From assembly GCA_934234005.1 (NCBI GenBank), contig CAKQHC010000041.1, positions 1 through 12,439 on the forward strand: 12,439 bases of DNA, given 5' to 3'. The stretch comes from an uncultured Methanomassiliicoccales archaeon (GTDB lineage Archaea; Thermoplasmatota; Thermoplasmata; Methanomassiliicoccales; Methanomethylophilaceae). Under the pieces are notes generated by a model. The model had not been told where the DNA came from and ran no database searches. It saw nothing but the letters and a program-made list of their open reading frames with translations. The position numbers and the translations under genes are program-made. Of the stretch, positions 6,123 through 12,439 are shown in pieces (the stretch's first letter is position 1; every line of letters begins with the position of its first letter).

Positions 6123-8861
6123 ATGCCTTTTCCAGAACTGTGCGGAGAGTTGGTATCGGCACTGGCCTCCAACGGCATAACGGAACCCACTCCGCCGCAG
6201 GCTGACGCCATACCGATTATACTCAAAGGAGATAACCTGCTCCTTGTCGCACCGACTGGTATCGGAAAGACCGAAGCCGCTATGCTCCCCATTTTGGACA
6301 CCATATTCCGGAATAAATCACGTGAAGGAATACAATGCCTGTACATAACACCGCTGAGGGCACTCAACCGCGATATGCTCGTCAGGATGGAAAAATACGG
6401 CAAAACACTTGACATCGGGGTGGCGGTAAGGCACGGCGATACATCTCAATCGGAAAGATCCCGCCAATCGGAAAAACCGCCGCAGGTCATGATTACTACT
6501 CCTGAAACCCTTCAGGTCCTATTCACCGGAAAAAGACTCCTGGAGCATCTCAAACACGTAAAATGGGTAGTCATCGACGAGATTCACGAACTTGCCAACA
6601 CGGAAAGAGGGGCACAGCTGTCGGTCGCATTGGAACGCCTAACCCTCTTGGCAGGTGAATTTCAGCGTATCGGCTTGTCTGCAACCGTAGGGAACATAGC
6701 AAATGTCGCACAGTTCCTGGTTGGTCCCAAAAGACACGTCGTAATAAGAAAACATGATACGTTCCGTGAATTTCATATAAATGTCGAATCGCCGGAACCC
6801 GATACGAAAGACTCGGTTCTTCTAGACAAACTTCAGAGCGATCCTGACATACTCGGCGTCATGAAGCGTGCAAAGGACATAATAGAATCCGGAAGATCCA
6901 CTTTGTTTTTTGTCAATACCAGAGAAACCGCAGAATGGTTGGCAGCACGTTACCATATATGGAACGAGGCCTTCTCCATCGAAGTCCACCACGGCTCGCT
7001 TTCAAAAGAAATAAGAATGGACATGGAAGACCGCTTTAAATCGGGCGAAATCAAATCCTTGATATGTACGTCATCGCTGGAATTGGGAATCGACGTCGGA
7101 TCCACAGATATGGTGATACAATACAACTCTCCGAGACAGGTCTCCCGTATGATACAACGTGCAGGACGTGCAGGACACCGCATAGGCGAGACCATCAAAG
7201 CCACCGTCTTAGCCACATCTCCCGACGAAGTAGCCGAATCCATGGTAATTGCAAGACGTTGCGACTCCAAAGAAATGGAATTTCTGGAAGGACGCAAATG
7301 CCCTTTGTCCGTCGTAGCCAATCAGCTTATCGCCATGACCATGTCCGGGCCTATGAATCGCGATACGGCATACAATCTGTTTACATCCACCAATGCATTC
7401 AGAACATTGGCCAGATCGGACATGGACGACGTTCTGTCCCAATTGGAGGGCATTAAACTTATTTTTACCGACGGAGACGATTTCCGTAGATCCCGCAAAG
7501 GAATGAACTACTTTTACAACAACATCTCCATGATTCCCGACGAAAGAACGTATCGCATACGCGACATAGGTACAAGGGCAATCGTCGGAACACTGGACGA
7601 AAGTTTCGCTGCCACTCTCGAAGACTGCCCTCAATTCATAGCAAAGGGACGCACGTGGAGAGTGGTAGAGATGAGACAGGACGAGATACTCGTAGAAGAA
7701 ATTCACGAAGTAGGTACGGTTCCCAACTGGGTCGGATCCGATATTCCCGTACCGTTCGAAATCGCTATGGAAGTCGGAAAACTGAGAAGACTCCGGAACT
7801 ACTCCGATTATCCGTGTGACGGCAACTGCGCCAAAGTACTCGATACATACCTGGACAGCCAAGGCGACAGCCCCATGCCTACCGACCGCACCGTCACTGT
7901 GGAATCGGGAAACCGCAACATCATAATCAACTCGTGTTTCGGTACCAAAGTCAACGAAACTTTGGGAAAAATATATGCGTCTCTGCTGAGCGCACGTTTG
8001 GGCGAAAGCGTGGGTTCGGATGTCGATCCCTATCGCATAATCCTGGAATTGCCCCGTTATATGGATCCGGATGCAATACGCAGCACGGTTTTGTCCGTGA
8101 AACCCGGCATGATTGAAGCGTATTCGCGTTTAGCGATTCTGAATTCCTCTTTTCTCAGATGGAGATTTGCATTCGTTGCAAAGAAATTCGGTATAATAGA
8201 CAGGGACGCCGACCACCGTTTCATCAATTTCGGAAGACTTTTCGAACTGCATCATGGTACACCGGCATACAACGAAGCCGTAAACAAAGTACTGTGGGAA
8301 GATTTGGACATTCCCAATACCGAAAAAGCAGTCAAAATGATTGCCGACGGCGAAATCGAACTGAAATTCGGAAGAGTCTCGCCGATAGGCTTGGAAGGAC
8401 TTACGCGTTCCAAAGAACTTATGCAACCTCTGCGTGCAGACCACGCAATACTGATGGCTCTGAAAAAGAGACTTGAGGACGAGGTCATGTTCGCCAGTTG
8501 CATAAACTGTTGCTCGCAATGGCGCTTCCGTGTGGGCGATGCTCCGAAAAGATTCGTCTGCCCGCAATGCGGCGGTGTGATGATAGCGGTCCTGAAAAAA
8601 TACGAAAGAGAAAACATCAAACTCAAGGATGTTAAAAACCCGTCTGCCGAAGACAAAAACAATCTGAAAAGACTGTATCGTAATGCAAATATTGTCAACG
8701 AACAGGGAAGACGCGCAGCGATTGTACTTGCCGGAAGAGGCATAGGACCCGATACAGCTTCGAGAATACTCTCGAAAAGATTCGACGAAGAGGACGAATT
8801 CTACCGCTCTATAATGAATGCCGAGATTCTTTTTGCACAGAACAGCAGATTCTGGGATTGA
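6123..8861 (+). CDS. lhr: Lhr-type ATP-dependent superfamily 2 helicase
   Basis: The protein has 912 residues, close to the usual Lhr-core length. Motifs appear in order: Walker A A-P-T-G-I-G-K-T (43-50), T-P-L-R-A (76-80), DEIH box (152-155), S-A-T (186-188), F-F-V-N-T-R (262-267), T-S-S-L-E-L-G-I-D (316-324) and Q-R-A-G-R-A-G-H-R (345-353). The middle region includes W-R-V-V-E-M and P-N-W-V-G, the signature of the beta-barrel/winged-helix Lhr module. Four or five cysteines near the C-terminus (C793, C796 or C797, C813, C816) form a probable zinc site. Archaeal Lhr enzymes unwind or anneal RNA-DNA and branched nucleic acids and are linked to repair or RNA metabolism. Which archaeal Lhr subgroup this is cannot be settled here. 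A weak AAGG (6112-6115) precedes the ATG. The stop lies five bases from the rlmE stop on the other strand. Confidence 0.92.
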   Translation: MPFPELCGELVSALASNGITEPTPPQADAIPIILKGDNLLLVAPTGIGKTEAAMLPILDTIFRNKSREGIQCLYITPLRALNRDMLVRMEKYGKTLDIGVAVRHGDTSQSERSRQSEKPPQVMITTPETLQVLFTGKRLLEHLKHVKWVVIDEIHELANTERGAQLSVALERLTLLAGEFQRIGLSATVGNIANVAQFLVGPKRHVVIRKHDTFREFHINVESPEPDTKDSVLLDKLQSDPDILGVMKRAKDIIESGRSTLFFVNTRETAEWLAARYHIWNEAFSIEVHHGSLSKEIRMDMEDRFKSGEIKSLICTSSLELGIDVGSTDMVIQYNSPRQVSRMIQRAGRAGHRIGETIKATVLATSPDEVAESMVIARRCDSKEMEFLEGRKCPLSVVANQLIAMTMSGPMNRDTAYNLFTSTNAFRTLARSDMDDVLSQLEGIKLIFTDGDDFRRSRKGMNYFYNNISMIPDERTYRIRDIGTRAIVGTLDESFAATLEDCPQFIAKGRTWRVVEMRQDEILVEEIHEVGTVPNWVGSDIPVPFEIAMEVGKLRRLRNYSDYPCDGNCAKVLDTYLDSQGDSPMPTDRTVTVESGNRNIIINSCFGTKVNETLGKIYASLLSARLGESVGSDVDPYRIILELPRYMDPDAIRSTVLSVKPGMIEAYSRLAILNSSFLRWRFAFVAKKFGIIDRDADHRFINFGRLFELHHGTPAYNEAVNKVLWEDLDIPNTEKAVKMIADGEIELKFGRVSPIGLEGLTRSKELMQPLRADHAILMALKKRLEDEVMFASCINCCSQWRFRVGDAPKRFVCPQCGGVMIAVLKKYERENIKLKDVKNPSAEDKNNLKRLYRNANIVNEQGRRAAIVLAGRGIGPDTASRILSKRFDEEDEFYRSIMNAEILFAQNSRFWD

Positions 8862-8866
8862 AATTG

Positions 8867-9550
8867 TCAGAAATTAGGCCCTTTAGCCACGAAATCCGGC
8901 TTCCTGACCTCTTCTTCAGGCTTATGCAGTTTAACTGATTTTCCGTAAAATCCCTGCGATATCACATAAACTTCCGAAGACGTATCTCTGGACGCATCCG
9001 GAGAATGCACTTTCACGGATTGGAATCTCTTCTCGAGTTCGTCGATCAATGATTGAAACATGTCTCCCATGAAGACCTTCATAACGCATTTTCCTTCTTT
9101 CTTCAGGATACGGTCGCATACATCTACCGCAAACATGCACAGATGTATGGAACGGGCATGATCCATGGAGTAGTGGCCCGCAATGTTTGGCGCCATATCC
9201 GACAAAACTACGTCCGCCTTTCCTCCGAATCTGCGAAGCAACTCCAGCATAGTGGAATCTTCGGTTATATCTCCAACGAAAGTCTCGACGCCTTCCAACG
9301 GCTTTATGTAGCGGAGATCGACGCCGATTACACGGCCGCCCGGCCATGTACGCTGTTGGGCAACCTGCAACCATCCTCCCGGACAGGCTCCGAGATCGAC
9401 AACCGCGTCCCCTTCTTTGAATATGCTGAACCGGTCGTCTATCTGTAAAAGTTTAAAGGATGCTCTAGAACGGTAATTGAGCTTTTTTGCGAGTTTGTAA
9501 TAATGCTCGTTACGACGCTCTGCCACCCAACGGTCATGCAGGTCTGCCAT
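8867..9550 (-). CDS. rlmE: 23S rRNA 2'-O-ribose methyltransferase RlmE (FtsJ/RrmJ family)
   Basis: The protein has 227 residues from the ATG at 9550. The N-terminal R-R-N-E-H-Y-Y-K-L-A-K-K ... Y-R-S-R-A-S-F-K-L-L block is the family signature. The SAM-binding motif D-L-G-A-C-P-G-G-W is at 52-60. The catalytic tetrad K-D-K-E is complete: K33, D118 (in V-L-S-D-M-A-P-N), K158 and E193, with the same spacing as E. coli K38/D124/K164/E199. In bacteria it methylates the ribose of a universally conserved U in the 23S rRNA A-loop; the archaeal target is presumed equivalent. The frame continues upstream to a TTG at 9601, but homology begins after 9550 and a TATA-like element lies 25 bp before it. The start codon falls on the last bases of the neighbouring insertion element. 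The short basic C-terminal tail is not part of the core fold. Confidence 0.95.
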   Translation of the reverse strand: MADLHDRWVAERRNEHYYKLAKKLNYRSRASFKLLQIDDRFSIFKEGDAVVDLGACPGGWLQVAQQRTWPGGRVIGVDLRYIKPLEGVETFVGDITEDSTMLELLRRFGGKADVVLSDMAPNIAGHYSMDHARSIHLCMFAVDVCDRILKKEGKCVMKVFMGDMFQSLIDELEKRFQSVKVHSPDASRDTSSEVYVISQGFYGKSVKLHKPEEEVRKPDFVAKGPNF

Positions 9551-9570
9551 AGTATCGTGTATGTCCTTTA
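9548..9570 (+). repeat. Left terminal inverted repeat of the insertion element
   Basis: It pairs with 10982-11000: nine outer bases are perfect, then a four-base insertion (GTGT) on this side, then nine of ten bases match. The outermost three bases form the rlmE start codon on the minus strand. Confidence 0.55.
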
Positions 9571-9579
9571 GGATATTAG
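9571..9579 (-). promoter_or_regulatory. TATA-like box of rlmE, inside the insertion element's end
   Basis: The minus strand reads CTAATATCC, centred 25 bp upstream of the rlmE ATG with no Shine-Dalgarno sequence between. It lies inside the left end of the mobile element and just beyond the transposase stop codon, so rlmE may now depend on an element-borne promoter. Confidence 0.4.
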
Positions 9580-9581
9580 CA

Positions 9582-10991
9582 TTATGATTGCTTCGTACCA
9601 AGCATCGAACACACGGACTGATTGTCGGGGACCGGAATTCCCAACGAATTCATAATTTCCATCTGTCTGTCCGAAATATCGTTCAAAACCCATTCGTTAC
9701 CGAATCTGGATACTTTCAGCTTAGACAACTCGTTGATGATATCGTCATAATCCATTTTTTTGGACAGTCCGGACGAAACCATACGCTCGATGAGATCGTT
9801 ACGAATAACAGATGCTATAAAACCTGCAAACGAGCAGAAATCCGAAGTGTCGCAATCCTGCCTGGACGGGAAGAAACCGTATGATTTCATGCAGATTCCG
9901 TATATCTCTTCCGGTGATGCGTCCGTATTGGTAGCAACGGCCATGCGGCCTGCGTATTCCGTTCTGTCCGCAACTGCCTGCTGTATTACAGAAGCTTCCA
10001 CCGTACCGTTTGGTCCTTTCTTCACATCAAGGCAGTCAACGGCATCCCCGTAACAATCTCTCAATGTTCCGCGGAGACCTTTGACCCATCCCATATTGCA
10101 GACGGCAGTCTGTATAATCGACAACGCGTCTCCGAAATCCGAAACGGCCTTTGCGCGTGCCGTCTCGTCAAGATATGATATAACTTTTACATTTGCACCG
10201 CCGATGTCGCGGGCAGCTGTACCATAACTCACCGGTTTTGCATCGTTCATAGTTCCCAAACAATCTGAAACTATGGATCTGAACACCTTACGGTCCGAAG
10301 GAACAGACATTATGAACTTTAATCCGGCCTCATATAATGCAGCGACAAATTTCTTGGAATAGAATCCTATGTCGAATACGAATGTACAATTCGTCGCATC
10401 GGAAAGATTCGATTCTGCAATTGTCTCCAAATCGCTTACACTGAAATCAGGCGGCAGGAATCCGCATGCGAGCAACACGCCAGTATCGTACGAATATGCA
10501 TTCCAGGTTCCGTCAGACACGTATACTGCGATGTCTTTGAAATCGTTGGACAGACTGCGTGTAAAACTTGCGCGAACCTCTCCCGAACCAAGCCCGGCAT
10601 ATGATGTGCTCCTGTCGCTGATGTTGAACAGATCGGATAAAACAGACTCGTCGGCAACATCGAATAAACGCTCAAACGGAACGCGGCGTATACAATTTTG
10701 GTATGCCAATGCAAGAATCATGCCTGCTGTTTTGTCGTCCGATGCCGACACCAGTTTATCATTCAGCCTCATATTGGTGGAAATTTTGTCTATCAACCAA
10801 ATGGTTCCGAACGTTTTACTGACATTAGGCGCGTGAAGACCTCTGCTTGACGGTATCAGATTACCTTCGGCATCGCAACATCCGAGATACTTCCTTTTCT
10901 GACGCGGACTCTTCTTTTCCGGGTCCCAAATCGATGTTACCTCGTAAAGATAATACTTATTGCCTACGGCCTTCACGTGTTTAAAGGTCAT
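9582..10991 (-). CDS. IS1634/IS4-like DDE transposase with degraded catalytic core, frame intact
   Basis: The protein has 469 residues. The N-terminus Y-Y-L-Y-E-V-T-S ... K-R-K-Y-L-G-C-C-D-A-E-G-N-L-I-P is typical of IS1634-group transposases. Probable catalytic acids are D160 (V-S-D-G-T-W) and D207 (F-V-F-D-I-G-F-Y-S, normally D-R-G-F). They are only about 46 residues apart, shorter than in active relatives, where a further strand pair separates them. The expected third motif, Y-x-x-x-x-x-(V/I)-E-x-x-F-x-x-x-K after E-E-I-Y-G-I, is absent: the sequence continues K-S-Y-G-F-F-P-S-R-Q-D without the glutamate. Conserved C-terminal blocks (E-L-S-K-L ... M-N-S-L-G-I-P-V-P) remain. The protein is therefore probably inactive for transposition, yet has no stop or frameshift, leaving domestication or recent in-frame decay as options. 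The ATG lies in the right inverted repeat. Confidence 0.85.
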   Translation of the reverse strand: MTFKHVKAVGNKYYLYEVTSIWDPEKKSPRQKRKYLGCCDAEGNLIPSSRGLHAPNVSKTFGTIWLIDKISTNMRLNDKLVSASDDKTAGMILALAYQNCIRRVPFERLFDVADESVLSDLFNISDRSTSYAGLGSGEVRASFTRSLSNDFKDIAVYVSDGTWNAYSYDTGVLLACGFLPPDFSVSDLETIAESNLSDATNCTFVFDIGFYSKKFVAALYEAGLKFIMSVPSDRKVFRSIVSDCLGTMNDAKPVSYGTAARDIGGANVKVISYLDETARAKAVSDFGDALSIIQTAVCNMGWVKGLRGTLRDCYGDAVDCLDVKKGPNGTVEASVIQQAVADRTEYAGRMAVATNTDASPEEIYGICMKSYGFFPSRQDCDTSDFCSFAGFIASVIRNDLIERMVSSGLSKKMDYDDIINELSKLKVSRFGNEWVLNDISDRQMEIMNSLGIPVPDNQSVCSMLGTKQS

Positions 10992-11000
10992 GATACTATG
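10982..11000 (-). repeat. Right terminal inverted repeat of the insertion element
   Basis: This is the complementary partner of 9548-9570. It contains the transposase start codon (10989-10991), so the first codons ATG-ACC-TTT are part of the repeat. Confidence 0.55.
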
Positions 11001-11011
11001 TCTCCGACATT

Positions 11012-11020
11012 GTATTTACT
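11012..11020 (-). promoter_or_regulatory. TATA-like box upstream of the transposase gene
   Basis: The minus strand reads AGTAAATAC, centred about 25 bp before the transposase ATG. It lies outside the proposed right end of the element, so expression might come from flanking DNA. A second candidate is TATTTATAC near 11031 on the same strand. Confidence 0.35.
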
Positions 11021-11027
11021 GTTTCAG

Positions 11028-11035
11028 TATAAATA
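11028..11035 (+). promoter_or_regulatory. TATA box, distal purM promoter candidate
   Basis: TATAAATA is the best archaeal TATA match in the purM upstream region. Initiation near 11057 would give a leader of about 80 bases. A further TTTATATA lies at 11054-11061. Relative use of these boxes cannot be judged from sequence. Confidence 0.45.
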
Positions 11036-11069
11036 CAACATATTCAACGGCTGTTTATATACTTAATTT

Positions 11070-11084
11070 ATCGGTACAACCGAT
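11070..11084. promoter_or_regulatory. Perfect 6-3-6 inverted repeat upstream of purM (candidate operator)
   Basis: ATCGGT (11070-11075), spacer ACA and ACCGAT (11079-11084) lie between the distal and proximal TATA-like boxes of purM. Such a site could bind a dimeric regulator of purine synthesis. No matching second copy was seen in the window. Confidence 0.4.
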
Positions 11085-11095
11085 ATTTTGCATAC

Positions 11096-11104
11096 TTTTT
11101 ATAT
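11096..11104 (+). promoter_or_regulatory. TATA box, proximal purM promoter candidate
   Basis: TTTTTATAT is centred about 26 bp before 11126. Initiation there would leave a short leader containing only the GAGG ribosome binding site (11129-11132) ahead of the ATG at 11139. Confidence 0.45.
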
Positions 11105-11138
11105 GGTGCTTGCCGATAGGGAATCTCAGAGGATACAT

Positions 11139-12152
11139 ATGAGCGGCTGGACCTACGAAAAATCCGGAGTCAACATCGATAAGAAATCGAGTTCCATCAA
11201 AGCACTCGTAGACGAACTGAATTACAAAAGGTCAGGTATCGGACAAATGGTCCGCATGCCCGGATTATTCGCCAGTCTGATTGATTTCGGCGACAGATAC
11301 ATCACATTGGCTACCGACGGAGTCGGTTCCAAACTTATGATTGCCGAAGCACTTAACAAATGGGACACGGTAGGTATAGACTGTATCGCTATGAACGTTA
11401 ACGATACGATATGCGTCAACGCGGAACCCACGTCTTTCGTCGATTACATTGCGATAGACAAACCAAACGATGACATAACCCGTGAAGTAGGCATCGGATT
11501 GCAAAAAGGAGCAGAACTTTCTAACATGGAAATCGTAGGCGGAGAGATTGCTGTTCTCCCGGAAATCGTCAACGGACTGGATCTCAGCGGAACATGCATG
11601 GGATATGTTGAGAAGGACAAAATCATAACCGGCAGCAAATGTACTCCGGGCGACCTCATTGTGTCTATCAAATCCTCCGGAATACATTCCAATGGACTCA
11701 CCCTTGCCAGAAAGATTGTCGAGGCTAACGAAATCAAATGGACCGATCATGTATCCGGACTGTCCAAGACAATAGGCGAGGAACTTTTGACACCGACTGA
11801 AATCTATGTCAAACAAGTTCTGGAAATAACATCGAAACATGACGTCCACGGCTTGGTTGACATTACAGGCGGAGGATTGCGCAACATTCTCAGAATGGCC
11901 AAATGCAGATATGTTATATCAGACCCCGTGAAACCTGCACCAATCTTCAAAGTACTCCAGGAGCTTGGACAGGTAGAGGATCGCGAAATATATCAGACTC
12001 TGAATATGAGCATGGGATTCACAATCATCGCACCGGCAGACGAAGCAGAAGAGATTGCATCGGAATACTCTAATGCGGATATAGTAGGTCGTGTCGAAGA
12101 AGGAGAAGGAGTTCTTTTGGAACCCGGAAATATTCTGTATGACCACTACTGA
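11139..12152 (+). CDS. purM: Phosphoribosylformylglycinamidine cyclo-ligase (AIR synthetase)
   Basis: The protein has 337 residues, the normal size. It closes the imidazole ring, converting FGAM plus ATP to aminoimidazole ribonucleotide in purine synthesis. Family landmarks in order are Y-x-x-S-G-V-N-I-D (6-14), A-T-D-G-V-G-S-K-L (58-66), G-I-D-C-I-A-M-N-V-N-D (79-89) with A-E-P (95-97), V-G-G-E-I-A-V-L-P (133-141), S-S-G-I-H-S-N-G (179-186), L-L-T-P-T-E-I-Y-V-K (216-225), I-T-G-G-G-L (242-247) and T-L-N-M-S-M-G-F (287-294). The frame is open upstream to a TTG at 11088, but the ATG at 11139 is chosen because GAGG lies six bases before it and homology begins just after. It stands alone, with no other pur gene in the window, and ends at a hairpin shared with the convergent gene. 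Confidence 0.96.
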   Translation: MSGWTYEKSGVNIDKKSSSIKALVDELNYKRSGIGQMVRMPGLFASLIDFGDRYITLATDGVGSKLMIAEALNKWDTVGIDCIAMNVNDTICVNAEPTSFVDYIAIDKPNDDITREVGIGLQKGAELSNMEIVGGEIAVLPEIVNGLDLSGTCMGYVEKDKIITGSKCTPGDLIVSIKSSGIHSNGLTLARKIVEANEIKWTDHVSGLSKTIGEELLTPTEIYVKQVLEITSKHDVHGLVDITGGGLRNILRMAKCRYVISDPVKPAPIFKVLQELGQVEDREIYQTLNMSMGFTIIAPADEAEEIASEYSNADIVGRVEEGEGVLLEPGNILYDHY

Positions 12153-12172
12153 TGTCGGGATTACCCGGCATC
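12151..12172. terminator. Hairpin spanning the convergent purM and DUF531-like stop codons
   Basis: GATGTCGGG (12151-12159), loop ATTA and CCCGGCATC (12164-12172) form a nine-pair stem with one T-G wobble. It begins within the purM stop and ends within the opposite gene's stop, filling the whole gap. A T-run (12181-12185) follows on the plus strand only. It may act as a bidirectional terminator or 3'-end block. Confidence 0.6.
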
Positions 12173-12439
12173 AAAAATTCATTTTTGCGTATAAGGCACC
12201 GCATACGGCCCCCAATGCCGTACATGTTTCAAGAGAAAATCCCCCGGGAGTTATGTCGAGGTTAAATTTGGGTATTGATGCTGTATTCTTCGGAACCCCG
12301 TGCGGGCCTATCCCAAAAACCAGTAAAATGCTCTGTCCTCTTTCCACCATATCTGCAACTCCGGACAGATTCATCTGTTTCTTTGCATCGGGTTTACTGG
12401 TAGTGAGAATCGGCTCCCCCAACTGAGGCGGAAATCCCC
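12171..12439 (-). CDS. DUF531-like archaeal protein, C-terminal part (5' end outside window)
   Basis: The frame is open to the right window edge, so about 89 C-terminal residues are seen and the start is missing. An apparent TTG start at 12422 is internal, since codons before it (G-F-P-P-Q) continue the homology. Recognisable stretches are G-E-P-I-L-T-T-S-K-P-D, S-I-L-L-V-F-G-I-G-P-H-G-V-P-K and T-P-G-G-F-S-L-E-T-C-T-A-L-G-A-V. These resemble the archaeal DUF531 family as I remember it. The G-x-G-P-H-G-x-P loop followed by S-L-E-T-C-T-A resembles the trefoil-knot SAM-binding end of SPOUT RNA methyltransferases, so a nucleic-acid methyltransferase role is possible, but that is inference. It is convergent with purM. 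Confidence 0.7.
   Translation of the reverse strand, partial: GFPPQLGEPILTTSKPDAKKQMNLSGVADMVERGQSILLVFGIGPHGVPKNTASIPKFNLDITPGGFSLETCTALGAVCGALYAKMNF

Larger units (their letters stand above)
9548..11000 (-). mobile_element. Old IS1634/IS4-like insertion element, about 1.45 kb
   Basis: The outer ends are proposed from inverted repeats flanking the transposase gene: CATAGTATC at 9548-9556 against GATACTATG at 10992-11000. A second matching block lies further in after a four-base gap (ATGTCCTTTA at 9561-9570 against the complement of TAAAGGTCAT at 10982-10991, nine of ten bases). The flanks TCTGC (9543-9547) and TCTCC (11001-11005) match at four of five positions and could be a decayed target duplication, but this is weak. 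Divergent ends and a damaged transposase indicate an old copy. Against these boundaries, a possible transposase promoter lies just outside the right end. Confidence 0.6.

Noticed and set aside
7209..7862. 217-residue open frame on the minus strand inside the helicase gene
   Set aside because: It is antisense to a well-supported Lhr coding region, low in complexity and without recognisable domains or start signals.
8252..8743. 163-residue minus-strand open frame opposite the helicase C-terminus
   Set aside because: It is antisense to the zinc-site region of the helicase; composition follows from the sense codons.
9551..9601. RlmE start at TTG 9601
   Set aside because: The added 17 residues come from the insertion element end and overlap the transposase stop region; RlmE homology begins after the ATG at 9550.
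11088..11138. PurM start at TTG 11088
   Set aside because: It would run through the proximal TATA box and the GAGG site; the ATG at 11139 has a proper ribosome binding site.
1..12439. CRISPR array, toxin-antitoxin pair or phage genes
   Set aside because: No regularly spaced direct repeats, no short paired genes and no phage structural or integrase motifs were seen; the nuclease-like fragment at 1-339 alone does not make a defence system.

Overview
The window reads as archaeal chromosome, most likely a methanogen of the order Methanomassiliicoccales. The reasons are an HdrD-type heterodisulfide reductase subunit with no hdrE beside it, archaeal TATA boxes about 25 bp upstream of several start codons that lack a Shine-Dalgarno sequence (leaderless genes), an archaeal RlmE and an Lhr-type helicase, a DUF531-like archaeal protein, and no TAG among 11 stop codons (9 TGA, 2 TAA). 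TAG scarcity is known in pyrrolysine-using members of that order. The assignment is an inference, not a database match.

Left part (1-700): the 3' end of a PD-(D/E)XK nuclease-like domain, probably the tail of an AAA-ATPase-like protein. It is followed by two tRNA genes, tRNA-Asn(GTT) and a CAT-anticodon tRNA whose acceptor stem looks more like tRNA-Ile2 than elongator Met. Each has its own TATA-like box.

Middle left (701-4760): two overlapping six-helix membrane proteins that share a C-terminal motif and look like diverged paralogues of unknown function. They run stop-to-stop into an oppositely oriented SAM methyltransferase. Upstream of that, on the same minus strand, is an ATPase/winged-helix protein of the AlbA_2/HATPase_c_4 type that lacks its N-terminal AlbA_2 domain. 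A four-half-site palindrome sits between this gene and hdrD.

Middle (4760-9550): hdrD, with a TATA box, a hairpin leader just before its ribosome binding site and a strong hairpin terminator. Then comes a large Lhr-type helicase, convergent with rlmE (23S rRNA 2'-O-methyltransferase).

Right part (9548-12439): an old IS1634/IS4-like element whose transposase is open throughout but appears to have lost catalytic segments. Its outer end coincides with the rlmE start codon. Then purM (AIR synthetase, purine synthesis), a hairpin exactly between two convergent stops, and the 3' part of a DUF531-like protein cut by the window edge.

The genes do not form one operon or an obvious new defence or metabolic system. 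They are mostly housekeeping genes in short, tightly packed convergent units. The best candidates for something undescribed are the membrane-protein pair, the truncated ATPase with its palindromic control region, and the possibly domesticated transposase joined to rlmE. No intergenic stretch exceeds 300 bases.
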